Shown here: in pieces, positions 47,325 through 60,302 of the stretch | Numbering within the stretch: position 1 is the stretch's first letter | How the letters are laid out: each line of letters begins with the position of its first letter | DNA from: Epiperipatus broadwayi | Lineage: Eukaryota > Onychophora > Udeonychophora > Euonychophora > Peripatidae | Direction of reading: 5' to 3' | DNA length: 64,000 nt | Assembly (NCBI GenBank): GCA_028023455.1 | Contig: JAQFVV010012535.1 | Location: forward strand, 2,108,001 to 2,172,000 | Notes under the pieces: generated by a model | Told to the model about the DNA's origin: nothing | The model's input: the letters and a program-made list of their open reading frames with translations, nothing else | Database searches by the model: none | Made by a program: the position numbers and the translations under genes

Positions 47325-48827
47325 GGTACTAATTACATAGCCAGGTGGCTACTTGATGGCGTTCTCTCTAGCCAAGAACACCTACAAATGCCGTTTATGC
47401 AGCCTGACTTATGGCTAAGAAAACAGTTCTGTTTATTTTAGCCATTGCAGACCGCTTGATGGTGTTGCACAGAAATATTATGGCTTGTTTTGTGCTTCGC
47501 GACACTTTATGCGAATTCGGGACAATTCACAGTTGGCTACTGTATCTGGATTTCAAGTGGTCACAACTTTTAAAATCTCCTTAGAAGAGTAATTTAATTT
47601 CTACTTAAATCATGCACTTTGACTGACTAAGAATTGTCCTACCACCCTTCCTTACACATATGCCAAGGGGACTAAGAAGACTAATCTTCCGAGGTAGCGG
47701 AAAATCTCGTTTCAATGTGGAATACTGCAATACTAATAAAATGGCCACCGAAAGAATGAATTTTACACAGTTGCTGACAACAGAGGCCGAGGCTGTGGTG
47801 TTTCTACCAACGTTACCAAGTCCTACTACAGTCGAAGTGATGCGAGTGACAAACCATGAATTTGTACAGTTGTAAACAAATCTTTCAGTTTCGCTGTAAG
47901 TCCGTCGCCTGCCATCAAAGGTGTTCCGTTCGCAACGGCAGTTGGTTCGAAGGCACAAGAAAGATGTTGGTTCTGAACTGGGCATTAACCAGAAAACAGC
48001 AGTCGAGTGGACCATTGGTCTGGGAGAACTCTGCCATGAGAGTCTGTTCTCTAGACCCTGCCATCAAATCGGCGGGCCCAGTTTGTTAGTGGCGGTAGAC
48101 TAGATTGTTTAGCCGAAGAAAAAACCACCAGGGCAGGATACTTCCTCAGCACGGGATGTTTGGGGGTATGTGCCGCAACACCGGAGAATGCTTCATCACC
48201 GCCGTTACCTCACGCTCTGCTGCTACTCTGTTGGAGGCTCTGAAAGCCCACATTAAGCCAGGATCCACCATCTTCTCAGACTGTTGGAGGAGCTTGAGGC
48301 CGCAGGTTTTCACCACTCTTACAGTGAATGACCATTACCACTTTGTGGACCCAACAACAGGTGCTCACACCCAGAATGCTGAATGACTTTGGGGTATTTT
48401 GATGTGTCATAACCGTAGCGAGCGTGGAACTTGCAGGAAAATTGCTGGACAATTTCCTGTCAGAGTTTATATGTCGACGGTGGAACAAAGACAAAGATCT
48501 GTTCTGATGCATCCTATCTCAGATGGCTGTCCTCATAATAGTGGAATCCATGTAGACCGCTGGACATTCTATTTTTGTTTTTGTGTTTTATGTTGTTGAC
48601 AGTAGAAGAAAAAAAAGTTAAAAGTTGTTTTGAATAAGTAAAAGTTGTTTTTAAAAATCACAGTTAAGACAAAGGTCAAAAAAAAAGTTAAAAGTTGTAA
48701 AAGCCAAAAAAAAAATCGCCATATAGACTGTATTTTAAAAAGTCGCGGCCTGGTAACGTTGCATTGTATTGTTTTTGACTGGCAACAATGCCATTAAGTG
48801 GCCAAGCCCGGCTATGTAATTAGTACC
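47325..48827 (+). mobile_element. Merlin DNA transposon (1503 bp), complete ends
   Basis: Terminal inverted repeats GGTACTAATTACATAGCC (47325-47342) and its exact complement (48810-48827) are extended imperfectly inward (GGTGGCTACTTGATGGC against GGCTTGGCCACTTAATGGC). Flanks are ATTTATTC (47317-47324) and AATTATTC (48828-48835), an 8-bp target duplication with one change. Merlin elements, related to IS1016/IS1595, make 8-9-bp duplications. The interior is much more GC-rich than the surrounding intron and encodes an IS1595/ISXO2-like transposase in shifted frames. Confidence 0.88.
47735..48600 (+). pseudogene. Merlin transposase (DDE, ISXO2-like), frameshifted
   Basis: Segments appear in order in different frames: FTQLLTTEAEAVVFL (about 47760), then FRCKSVACHQRCSVRNGSWF with zinc-ribbon cysteines (about 47890), an INQKTAVEWTIGL helix, and IGGPSLLVAVD with the first catalytic Asp at 48098-48100. 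A stop and shift follow, then SRRKNHQGRILP, MFGGMCRNTGECFITAV and GSTIFSDCW (second Asp, 48279-48281). Last come VDPTTGAHTQNAE (catalytic Glu, 48381-48383) and a stop. All three DDE residues survive but at least three frame breaks separate them, so this copy cannot make a transposase. Confidence 0.85.
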
Positions 48828-49997
48828 AATTATTCTATTAGATTAATTTTATTTAGAAAAAATAAATGCACAAAAAGTTTTAGTAACAAATATTTATTAG
48901 TTTGAAAATAATATGTTCTGTTTCTGAATCAGTTTTATAAACCGGCAAATAGAAAAAACTGCAGGGTTTTGTCTTTTCTCATTGAAAAGTTATATTGAAG
49001 GTAAGTTTATGATAATAAATGATATATGGATTTATTTTTTATTTACCTGATTTTATTAAGAAGTGGTTAATAAATTATTTTTTTTTATTTTGTTATTGTT
49101 TGTAATTTTTTTAGCAATGTATTGATTCAAGTTGCCATAAACCATTATTTAATGGAATATCAGTACATATTATCTATAGAAACTATTTTGTCATTTCTAT
49201 TGACAGTTACATTTAAAAAAAACAAAAAAAAAAACTATATATTTTAAAAGTGTTTATGAATAAACAACTTTAACGTAATCAAAACCATTACTAAAAGCAT
49301 TACATTTTTATTTGTCCACATAGAGTATTCATGTGTTTTGTTGTTATATAAATGACATATGATTGTTAATTTGTCATTTATGAATAAATTGTATAAAATA
49401 ATATTTATAAATATATGTCGTTCAAACTAGTATATAGATAATTCATCATAGTTCCGTATGCGAGCAGATTATGAGGTTGTTATTATTTTATGTCATAGAT
49501 CTATATGCAAATAATATAATATTGTTACCATTTTGTTCCATAATAATGAACAAACATATACTTTTTTATATATGTGCAAAAATAAAATAATATTTATAAA
49601 GATACAATGTGTTTCATATTGGAAAGATAGTTCATCATGCATCTATTTTTATAGTTGTTCACAACTGTCAATATTTTTATTTTTATTTTTTTCATGTTTT
49701 GATAAAGTTTATCACAAAGTATACATTTAGTTTAATTATTAATTTTTCATTATTTTTTTTTAAAACTTTGTAATGATTCTATATATTACTAGTGAGTGCT
49801 TTTCCAACTATATATTTTCATTTTTTATGCCAATATACATTGTATCTTTATAAATATTATTTTGTGCATATATATATATGAAGTGTATGTATATTGTTTT
49901 TTTTTTATTAATATGACAATAAAATATTAATATTATAAATACTGTGTATAAAATAGTTTACTTCCTATTATATATATAAAAATAAATAAATAAAAAC

Positions 49998-51036
49998 TTA
50001 TAAGTAAAGTTTTAATAAAAAAGTATTAAATAATTATAATACAAATAGGCTAAATGTTTTCGAGGATCCATGCCTCATAATCATAGCATTCTTAAAATTA
50101 TATAATAAAATATATGCAAAATATTTAAAATAGCACATGTTACGTGGCCCATTTCTTTGATATATCAAAGCAAGTGTCTTTTCTATTTATAGCATTAATA
50201 TTTCCATTAATATAGAATGCTTCTTTTATTTTTCTTTTATGATCATTAGATTCTGTGCATAAAATTAAAGGATTAGCAGGAGTAAAATTGTGTTCAGATT
50301 TCATGGTATGCTCCAAAAATACAGAAGATATATTGTTCTTTTGAGCTCTATTATAAGTATATAGGTGTTGAGCAAGTCTAGTATTGATAGTAGCTTTGGT
50401 TTCACCATAATAAACAGCTTGGCATCCTTCTTGAGGGCATGATATGGAATATTCTACATGTGGGGTGAATGATCAATCAATATGATCTTTCAATAAATTT
50501 AAAATAGGATTCAGAACTCCACCTAATTCTAACAGAAAGATCAACAACTCAAAAGATCATATTGATCGATCATTCACCCCACATGTAGTATATTCCATAT
50601 CATGCTCTCAAGAAGGATGCCAAGCTGTTTATTATGATGAAACCAAAGCTACTATCAATACTAGACTTGCTCAACACCTATATACTTATAATAGAGCTCA
50701 AAAGAACAACAAAATATCTTCTGTATTTTTGGAGCATATCATGAAATCTGGACACAATTTTATCCTGTTAATCCTTTAATTTTATGCACAGAATCTAATG
50801 ATTATAAGAGAAAAATAAAAGAAGCATTCTATATTAATGGAAATATTAATGCTATAAATAGAAAAGGTACTTGTTTTGATATATCGAAGAAATGGGCTAC
50901 GTAACACACGCTATTTTAAATATCTTTGCATATATTTTTAAGAAGGCTATGGTTATGAGGCATGGATTCTCGAAAACGTTCAGCCTATTTGTATTATAAT
51001 TATTTATTACTTCTTTATTAAAACTTTACTTATAAA
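49998..51036. mobile_element. Foldback of two Penelope-like GIY-YIG segments, arms about 490 bp
   Basis: About 49998-50490 is a near-perfect reverse complement of about 50551-51036, with a 60-bp spacer. Read outward from the centre, each arm encodes a GIY-YIG endonuclease region of a Penelope-like element. On the plus strand (50581 onward) it reads CSQEGCQAVYYDETKATINT, then RLAQHLYTYNRAQKNN, VFLEHIMKSGHNF and KRKIKEAFYINGNINAINRK. The left arm encodes the same on the minus strand, with VYYGETKA. The G-x-T/R-L-x-x-H and E-H-x-x-x-x-H patterns are those of the PLE endonuclease. Both arms continue through the same 3' tail (CGAGGATCCATGCCTCATAA). Confidence 0.8.
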
Positions 51037-51882
51037 TATTGTTTATATATTTCATATATTCAAGTAAAATTTTAATGTTTTTAATAATTGTTTGGATTAC
51101 ATGAAAGATTTTTATAGCAAATATTTTCTGACATATGCAAACTATTTCTGTGTTTTGAAATGTGATTGTTGTATAGAAATGATAGGTTTAAACAGCTTCT
51201 GTAAAGAAATATATTGTTACTTTGTACAGAAGTCTGCTCTTTGATTTCTTATATTCTATGTAAAATTATAGATGGTATTCCATATCTTCTCAACCAATAA
51301 TGGCTCAAAAAATGATGGATACTGGAATTAAGTTTACATTTATATTATATATTTTTAAAAAAAGCACAATGTCCATTTTTAAAATCAGAATTCTTATTTA
51401 ATATAGTTTTTAATATATAAAATATAAATAAATCTGAATATCATTTCTCATTCCCATAACATAATTCATTGATCAACTGTAAAATTGTTACTATAATAGA
51501 AATTATTATTTTAAATGAAAGAGATTATTTGTCATTAAAATGGGTTACTCTTTAAATTTTATATATGTAAATTTTTCTTCTTAATGACCAATGAGATAAT
51601 TAAGCAATAGAGTACTATGACAAAACAATCTTTATTATCATTGGTGGTTGCCTGCCACTCCTCAGCATGGTTTATTCTAATAATTTAATATCAGATCTGC
51701 ATCATTATTTTTTTTCTAAACAAAATTAATTTAATAACATACATTTTTACTTACTAAAGAACTAATAAATATATAGTATTATATTTATATGTTTTTACAA
51801 TATTATAAATATAACTATTCATTTATCTAGTGCTGTGTTTTTTATTTATAATAGTCATAAGGGAATCACCCCTACATATGTA

Positions 51883-52072
51883 CTGTATGAATATATAAAG
51901 TTGAGGGATACTTTCACTTTCTAAGCATAAGATAGAGTCTTTGAAAAGATAAGACTGAATCCACCTTATTTTTTTTTACCTAAATTCAAGGTGGATTCAT
52001 TTTTATCTTTTCAAATACTCTATCTCATGTTTATAAAGTGAGAGTATTCCTCAGCTTTATAAATTCATACAG
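51883..52072. mobile_element. Palindromic MITE-like element (190 bp)
   Basis: CTGTATGAATATATAAAGTT...GATAGAGTCTTTGAAAAG...GAATCCACCTT on the left is matched in reverse complement on the right, with arms of about 85 bp around a T-rich centre. Almost the entire unit folds on itself. No clear target duplication (flanks CATATGTA and CTCACGTG). Confidence 0.65.
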
Positions 52073-55000
52073 CTCACGTGTCAGTATGATTCTGTTATGA
52101 CTATTACAAATATTATAAATACTATTAACATTTTGTTTACTGGAATTTGATTTTGAGATGCTAATGTCACATTGGTAGAATTTGAATTCACATGGAAGCA
52201 AGGTCCTGAGTTTCTTGTTTCATAGCCCATATTTATTAAATGGCATGCCTGGAGTCTACCAAATTATAGACTGAATAGAGATGACTGAATGTCAGTAGTT
52301 CCTGATTTATACCTTTCCTGAAGATGTCAATAAGTCAGTCTACTGTTTGAGGAGAAGTCATATGACCAAGAGATTCTAGCTAGTTAGCTTGCTGAAGGAT
52401 TACTGTGATATGATTTTATATGTATGCTAATTAATCTATATGCAAAGAAGCACAAATATATAATTACTGCCTATCGTATAAAGATTGTCTATGCTGTTTA
52501 TTTCATGAAGGATGATATCAAGCCCTGATTGAAGATGTTAGCTGGTTTTAAAGATAAATAATTTTTGAATAAGTTATTTAACTAAAAATAAAACAAGTAA
52601 AGAAATAATAAATAGATTTGTTTCTGTTGTTATTCATAAATGACGTTTCAAGTTTTATTTTATTAAAAAAAAATAGACCCAGAAATCTTATTGTAAATGA
52701 AGAAACAAAAAGTCAAAGATTTTTTAAAAAGAACTTTCCAAATTAGATCTAATGATAATGTTTTTTCAACTTTTACTTAAAATGTACTAATAACTTTGAT
52801 TTGTAAGAAGATAATAGTAATACGCACATATGTATATATATATTTTTAACTTGGAATTAATTTTCTTGTAAAAGAATATAACTTTAATACATTTTTTTTC
52901 TATACGCACATATGTGTGAATTTATGTATATTTTTCAACATCAAATTATGTCTTTGTAAAATATAAGATGGTTAATAACTTATTTTTTAACTAATGAAAT
53001 ATTAGTGTGTGCACACATTTAAATGCATGTCGTGTAAACCCATATATATTAAAATCAGCCATCAAACACATATATGTTAAAATTAATTATTGTGTATTAT
53101 TAAAAATGAATTTTTAATTTTTTTTATTAGTCTATGATAATTAAAATATGTTTAATTTAAATTATTATACAGCACATCTGAATGATTTTATGTAGGTGTG
53201 TTTATGTAAACCTATTGGAATATATGTAAATCATAATGTAATAGCATATTTTTTTGTATTATTTTAATGAAAAATCAGAGTGCTGAATTTATGTTTATAG
53301 CATACTTAACAGATCTTCATTTCATTTTATTGTTTTTAATTAATAAATTTATATTTCATTAAGTTATTCCAATGAATTTATTTAATCCTAAAATAGGTTT
53401 AAAATATTATATATTGGTATTAACTTCTTGCTCACAGTAACAGTTATAGAACTCTTGCTCCCTGAACTGGATTGGAGTTTATGTTTAGAGTTGTAGATAT
53501 CCAGTTGATAATGATTTCATTACTTCTCTAATACTGTATGGCACAAAGATATATTAAGTCCATTCACTAAATTTTATTTTAGTATTTCTTTAGAAATTTA
53601 GTTTATAGTTGGCCAGCACATTAATGGTACTAAGTGATCAGAGGGCATTGATGATCACCATGTTTTAGTATCCCGAAATTATTTTTTTAAATTGTTATAT
53701 TCTGATGGATTAGCACTTAAATTTATGTATCCAAATTATTGTTTATATAATCTGCCCCAAGTTTGGCAAGGGCTAAATAATTAGCCTAGTCTACAGTAGA
53801 CCACTTTCAAATCCAGTCACAAGGTTAACTTGATTTTTTTTTTATTGTTTGATCATTCATGGTGATGAATGATTATTATTCTTCTCTGAAATGCTGGTAA
53901 ACTTAATCTTTGTTTTTGCTGATCTCTTATGCTCATATTTATTATATTATTTGTATATTTAAATTTAGATTGATTCATTCACTTGGGTTGATGATGATTT
54001 TCCATCACTCCTGGTTCATCCCTGACTTTGTACCATTACAATATATAACACTGATGTTTTTCATATGTATATTATATATAAATCAAAATTCTAGTATAAA
54101 CAAAATTTAAAAAAATAATATAATCATTAACAATAAATAGAAGTGATATTTATTTTATTTTCCAGATTGTGTGTTCCTCATGTACCCATTAAAACAATAA
54201 GAATATATAAAAAAACAACCACTAACTTCTACTGTATTTTTATCTAACATAAAATGATTAGCAGAATATATTCTGGGCAATATATATATATTTAAAATTT
54301 TTTTTTCGTATACAACAATAGACTCATCTCTTTTTCAAGAAATTACTATCTCCCCAATTATGTTAATGTTAATAAACATTATGGAATCTTTTAAATTTTT
54401 ATTTTTAGAAAATATTTTATTAAGCAAAATACTGTACATCAAATTCAGAAAGGATAATAAAGAAAGAATAAAATATATGTGCTTTCTACATAGACTGAAG
54501 ATATTTTATTAATTAATATGGGCCATTTGTATGCGCCCAACTCAGAGAAGGAAAAATGGCTGACATATATTAAAATTTGCAAATTGTAATCGTTTTTTGT
54601 TGATTTATTTACATTTTTGTTTGTTTGTTTATATTTTACTTTGAATAGTGTATAATTGAAATCACATATACAGTGTAGTTCATAGCTCCGCTGTATTAAT
54701 TAAAATATTTTTTTTACAGACTTTATACATATAAATATTGAGAGCACACTTTTAGTTTAAAGATAAGTTAGTTAAAAATATTATTACTAGATGGCATAGT
54801 TTAATTTTGCTATTACTAGTTTAAATTAGTTGTTTAATTTCATCATAGCTGAAATTTATTTAAGCAAATAGAAATTCTTATGTTGTATTCAGTGTTTAAA
54901 ATGCATGTTTTAATATCATTAGCCATAATCCACAAATTTTGCTTTTTGTGACCTAGTTTAGAATGGAATGTCATGAATTTAGGAAATTGTTACATTTTTA

Positions 55001-55216
55001 TTTACCATTGTCAAACTCACTCTACTCACAACTTTGACACTATCCATCTCAGATAAATACAATAATGATTATTACTAATCATTTTCTAAACTAGAGATTA
55101 TCTCTAGCACATATATAAACTTTAAACCTCAGCTAAAGATTAATATATCTGATTTTTTAATATTAAACATATATACACATGGAATTATTCACCTTTCTCT
55201 TTCCCATGTGTAATAT

Positions 55217-55262
55217 CTTTGTAGATATATTAAACAACCTGCTGTTTAATATATCTATAAAG
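55217..55262. repeat. 20-bp hairpin
   Basis: CTTTGTAGATATATTAAACA and its reverse complement TGTTTAATATATCTATAAAG, with one mismatch, are separated by 6 bases. A smaller CACATGG/CCATGTG pair lies just upstream (55178-55210). No associated gene. Confidence 0.6.
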
Positions 55263-57434
55263 AATTTAGGGAACTATTATATATAGCATTTTTTATTACA
55301 TTCTCATTTACTATCTAAATAATTGTTAAAACATTCCAAATACAAGCATTTTTTAAACTTAAATTCATAACAAAATTAATTTTTTTTTTCAGTTTGAAAA
55401 ATTGTTATTCTATTAGTAACACAATAATCATATATATATATATTTACCCTTTTTTTATAGTTTTATTAAAATTATATACTCTTCTCTACTAATTTATACC
55501 AGTTTAGTCAGCAATTAATGTAATTTTTGTATTTTCTTTTTTTCTTTCGAAGCTTTTACATCTCTATATTCTCAATATGTCTTTGTTTTTTTTCTTATAT
55601 AACAGTATTACATCATTTTTTCCCAAAATTTTCATTTTAAATTTAAACCTTTAAATTTTAAGCATAAAAATTTACTTGAAATCACTTATACAATTAAATC
55701 CTTGTATCCATTGATTAATTCATCCATGATTCCAAAAAATTATTAAATTAAAAAAGGTAAAAAATAAGAAATTCATGAATTAATTTGAAATTTATAAAAT
55801 TTGATGTGTATATGTTATTTGTTTCTGTGTCAGTAGTCATTTTCTTGCCTTGCATTATTCTCTCTAAGTCTCTCTCAGAATGCATTGTACATGTAATTTT
55901 TCTGTTTGGATTGTAAAGTTAAAAGATAGTTTAGAAAAGTTTCAGAGTTAGCATTTCTGCCAAATGTAAACCGTTTATAGGTTTTTTTTTTTAATGTTAT
56001 AAAGTGATAATTATTGAATTTAGTTGGAGAGTAAAAAAAACATAAGTAGAATTTGGTCAGACATTCAATATTAATGGATTGCCATTCATGAAATTATGAA
56101 AATTGAAAAATAAATTGGTGGTGTGATTGCTCCTGCTTCTAAAACTAATAATATTATAGTGATTAGTGAAGATTAGAGAAGCATTAAATTTGTAGATGGA
56201 TTTAAAAAGAAAGTTGTTGTAGATAGTAACATATTGCATCAGAAAGCAAATTTTAACAAGGAATCCACTGAAAAGAAGGGCACCAAGCCATTTATGGCAA
56301 GAAGGGATGGATATATATATATATATATAAAGTCAGAAATTGGTATGAACTTAAAAACAAAGCACTTCATGGTTTTTTAAAGGTTGCTAGAATTGCTGTC
56401 ATCATTAACTTTGTGGTTTTAGACCTTTAAATGAAAGTTTAATTTTCTACTTTGTAGGTCAAATACATGTCATAAGAAAATGGCTGTTATAATGTATTCA
56501 GGCAAATACTGCTTGAAATTATATGAATTTAACATCGTTTGAACATTAGATCTTTTGTATTTCATCATTATTAATTTTCATTGCAAGAAGAATGAAAGGA
56601 TAAGCTCTTCTTTTTTTTTGAGCAAGATTCTAAAACACATTTACATGTGCATGTTTAGATTCAAACGTATTTAAATATGCTCTTTCTCTTTTTTATTTTA
56701 TTATTCATTGTTTTTTCCGTAACTGCATTATTCCATTTTTAATTATTTAATTAATGTATTGTTAATTATTTTTGTTGATGCTGTGATGTGTAAAGTATAA
56801 TTTGTAAAACTTTACATCAATTTTTTTTAAGATATATATACAAGTTAAATAGTTTATACTATGTATGTGTGTGTTGAAAAAAATTATGAAATTTTCTACT
56901 CTCAATGAGTTTTGAATATCCTTGGGAAATGGAGAAGTTTGCCATCTTTGCTAATATATTATATTTTGCCTAATTGTTATTATTTTAAATATTATCTTTT
57001 TTATTACTATCACAAATACGTTAATTGTTAATTTTAAAAGTTATAATAGAATCATTATAAGAACTTTTAGTTTGGGCTTTTTGTTGTAGTTTATGCATGT
57101 TTCATTCTCTTATAACTACTTGAATTCAGTTGGCTTTCTGAAGGGGTCATATTTTATTATAATAAAAGCATAGAACTTATGATTTTTTTTATATTATTAT
57201 TTTATACTTTTTACTTCCATATGCTTCTTGAAGAGAAAATAATAAAACACCAGCTTTTTGATTTTACCGTCTTTATTACAATTTTAATTATTTTTCTAAA
57301 TATTTTAAATATCATTTGCATCTAAAACTATAAAAGCTTAATGCACCAAATATAAGCAAAGATATAATGATTAAAAATTATCAAAAATTATATATGTAAT
57401 ACCTTTATTATAATAATTTCAAGTTTTGTTTCAG

Positions 57435-57460
57435 ATGGCAGCACTATACAAATTAGACAA
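57435..57460 (+). CDS. Candidate 26-bp micro-exon
   Basis: A good acceptor (aagttttgtttcag) precedes 26 bases that, joined to the T left over from the exon at 38273, read YGSTIQIRQ and end at a possible GTAAAT donor in phase 0. Phase and acceptor fit, but the segment is tiny. It also adjoins a sequence (57490-57600) repeated near the right end of the window, so chance or repeat origin is at least as likely. Confidence 0.2.
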
Positions 57461-57489
57461 GTAAATAATAGTGAAATATTTATTGCTCT

Positions 57490-57605
57490 AATGTAGAGTT
57501 GATTTTAAGTTTATGACATAATTAGATGATAATATGCTAAAATAATTTGGGTAAAGGCAGTTGCTAACAATTGCAAATTAGTTGTATTAGTAATAAGTGT
57601 TACCG
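57490..57605 (+). repeat. Dispersed repeat, copy 1
   Basis: AAGTTTATGACATAATTAGA, TGATAATATGCTAAAATA and ATTGCAAATTAG...AATAAGTGTTA recur in the same order at about 63890-64000. Family not recognised. Confidence 0.45.
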
Positions 57606-57795
57606 TATGGTACTATATTATCTTGTTGCTTAAATCTGTTTTTGAATAGTAAATTTATATACAGATATGAAATACAAATGTATAGTGCTTCCTTTTGTAT
57701 CTAATAATAATTACCACATGTTAATAAGCTATTTGAATTATCAATTTTATGAATTTTTTTTTTTGTTGATAATGAAGATTATGATTATCTGTTTT

Positions 57796-58310
57796 TGCTA
57801 TGTCTGAGGGTTTCTGAAGACCAATCAGTGATAAACTACTCATTTTTTTTATTACTTTAACACAATACACTAGAATAATTTTGCAATAATGTTTATTTAT
57901 AATTTTCACACTGGCGTTTTCAATAGATAAACACAAATAAATTAAAGCTAACATTACTGCATAACGAATACTATAAATTTGAATACTCTATTTAGGAGAA
58001 AATTTTCTGGTGCAGTTTTTCTGATATTTATATGAAGTAAAACCCTTAAACTTTGTTTGGAATCCATCTCCAAGCATACCTTTCTTCTTTTATAACTTCA
58101 GTACCATAAACTAATACTCTGATACTTTTCAGTTAATTATTGTGCAGTAAATTTTTTGCAAGATTTTAATTTACATTGGCATAGGCAGCACTCTCTTTAT
58201 TAGTTTTTTAGAGTGAATTAAGAAGTAATCAAGAATGAAACAATTAGTGTTCATTGAGATAAGTAGACTTTATTTATATAATGTATATATGTACAATTGC
58301 AGACATTTCA
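57796..58310 (-). repeat. 3' LTR of the gypsy-like element
   Basis: Plus strand begins TGCTATGTCTGAGG and ends AGACATTTCA. It shares ACTTTAACACAATACACTAG, TTGAATACTCTATTTAGGAG and GAATTAAGAAGTAATCAAG with 62182-62720. Confidence 0.88.
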
Positions 58311-58324
58311 CTCCTTCCTCCACT
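58311..58324 (-). promoter_or_regulatory. Polypurine tract
   Basis: The minus strand reads AGTGGAGGAAGGAG immediately before the TG of the 3' LTR. This is the position and composition expected for plus-strand DNA priming. Confidence 0.75.
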
Positions 58325-58599
58325 TTAGAAAATCAGCAGATATCAACAAACAAAATCTTTATATTTATTTGAGGATTGGCGAACATGGGGAGTCTTTGGA
58401 GTAACTGTATTAGTATCTTTTATGAGGGTAGTTGGATTTGGTTGTTAATTATGAGCAGTTTCATTTTGTCTGATTAATTCTAAGTGTGAATTATTATTGG
58501 GATTATACCATAGTGTATCTGTTTTGATCACTTGATCCTCAAATGTTTTGTCTTGGACAAAATATCATCATAATGATGGCAAATGTGATTTAATTCCTT

Positions 58600-59330
58600 C
58601 CCATCTTCTATTTTATTTGCCTCAATGTCACTTTTATTATTATTATACCAGACATCCACTTATGTTTTTAAAGATCACGTATTCACATGTTTTTTTTTCC
58701 TGGTAGAAATTTTATAGGATTTGATTTCCAATTTTTCTGTTAAGGGGTAGCAATTTAGATAAGTGAGTACAAAAGGAATGACTCATCAGTAATTTTACTG
58801 GCATTTTATTCATCACAGTGATAAATGTGAAGTGCTGATGGTATACAATTCTACTAAAGCTTCTGTAATGCTTTTAAAATTAGTTTTTTCAATAAGTTTT
58901 TAATGCTATAGGGCCTTCTTTACTTTCCAGATGATAAGGTGAAGTGAGGATGTATTTAATTCCTTTAATGCACAGAAAATCTCTAAACTTTTGGGATGTA
59001 AAGCTGTACCCTTGTCTGTTACTACTAACTCAGGGAATTCATGCGTAGCAAATATTTTGTTCAACGCTGTTATGGTACAGTAGCATTTGTACTCTTCACT
59101 AATTTATAGACAGTCCAGTGCAAGTAAGCATCTACTAAGACTAATATAATATAGTCATTCAAAGTACCAGTATCGTTGAGATAGACATGAATTCAAAGAG
59201 CTGTAGGCTTTTACCTTAATTCATATTCTTTTTTGGCAACTTAGCAGTATGTTTGCATTTGTGTCACATTTTTATCATGTTTTTTGTGTCATTAAAGTTT
59301 GGCCACCATACACATGATCAATCTAGGGCT
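58600..59330 (-). pseudogene. Integrase region of the LTR element
   Basis: The minus strand near 59070-58960 reads KIFATHEFPELVVTDKGTAL and then KSLEIFCALKEL. This corresponds to the second catalytic Asp block of retroviral-type integrases (IF-R-G-PE-LVSDNG--F). Upstream and downstream parts are recognisable only in pieces. Inactive. Confidence 0.7.
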
Positions 59331-59639
59331 TTTATTTTGACTATTCTGGGGTGGCTTTGATGTAACAAGTTCAGTATATGTATTCTGCCTTTTGCAGGGA
59401 TAGGCACATAATCAGTGATCAACACGCAACCCATACATATAAAAAGTCCATCGCACAAATTCCAGATTGACCTATTAACTTTTGGCCAGCCAAATTTAAT
59501 CAGATTTATAAGTTGTATACATATCCCTTATTGTATCGGGTTCACTCGGCTATAACCACTGCTTATACTAAAATTTATCGAGTTGATGCAATTTCCTTAA
59601 TTATGATTTCCTTCTCTGTTTTATCAGGTAATTAGGATA

Positions 59640-60080
59640 AAAGCATCGGCATGACCAAATTATAATCATAACTGAGGAGAATCTTAATCCAACATAACAT
59701 TTTTTGACTTAGGTGTTCTGGAATTTTTTCTCTGTGCCTAAAATACTCATTAGAGGGTAATGGTCTTTACAGATTTGGAATCTTCACCTATATCTTTCCC
59801 CATAAACATATTGGTGACATTTTTTAATTATAAAGTTAACAGCCAAAGCATTCTTGTTGATCTGTCTATAATTTTTCTCTGTAGAGGTCAAGACTCTGGA
59901 GGCATAAGCAATAGGATGTTTGCTTCCATAGCAGGGGTTAGATATAATGGCTTCAACATTATATTCAGAGGCATCTGTTGTTATGATTATCTCAAGATCA
60001 TTACAGTAATGTAGCAGTAATTTTTCAGAAGTTAATAGGTCCTTAGCATTTTTAAAGGTCTTGTCATGTTCACTAGTCCA
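59640..60080 (-). pseudogene. RNase H region of the LTR element
   Basis: The minus strand reads IIITTDASEYNVEAIIS and then HPIAYASRVLTSTEKNYRQ. This is the TDAS-x-xG-x-GA...P-AYASR-L---E-NY pattern of gypsy RNase H, with the usual Gly changed and stops downstream. Confidence 0.75.
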
Positions 60081-60302
60081 AGTTTAACCTTGTTTCTTTT
60101 TTAGAAGTTGATACAAGAATGATAAACAATATGACTTTTTTTTCATAAAGCTCTTATAAAAGTTTAAAATTCCAAGAAATGCCTCCACTTCTTTTATATT
60201 TTTAGGCTTCTTAGTGTTTTTTATTGCTTTTACTTTATCTAGGTCTGGATCTTGGCCATTAGCATTTATGATGTGCCCAAGAAATTTTATTTCTTTTGTA
60301 GA

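Noticed and set aside
47605-48015. 136-codon minus-strand open frame, among the longest in the window
   Set aside because: It is the antisense shadow of the GC-rich Merlin transposase. The plus-strand frames match the transposase family.
54155-54211. Possible terminal exon after a ttttattttccag acceptor, in phase with 38273
   Set aside because: Only about a dozen codons before a stop, with no NELF-A similarity. Such acceptors are frequent by chance in T-rich DNA.
56150-56310. Coding-like stretch (lysine-rich phrases, few A/T runs)
   Set aside because: No splice sites, open only in pieces and no family recognised. Too weak to annotate.
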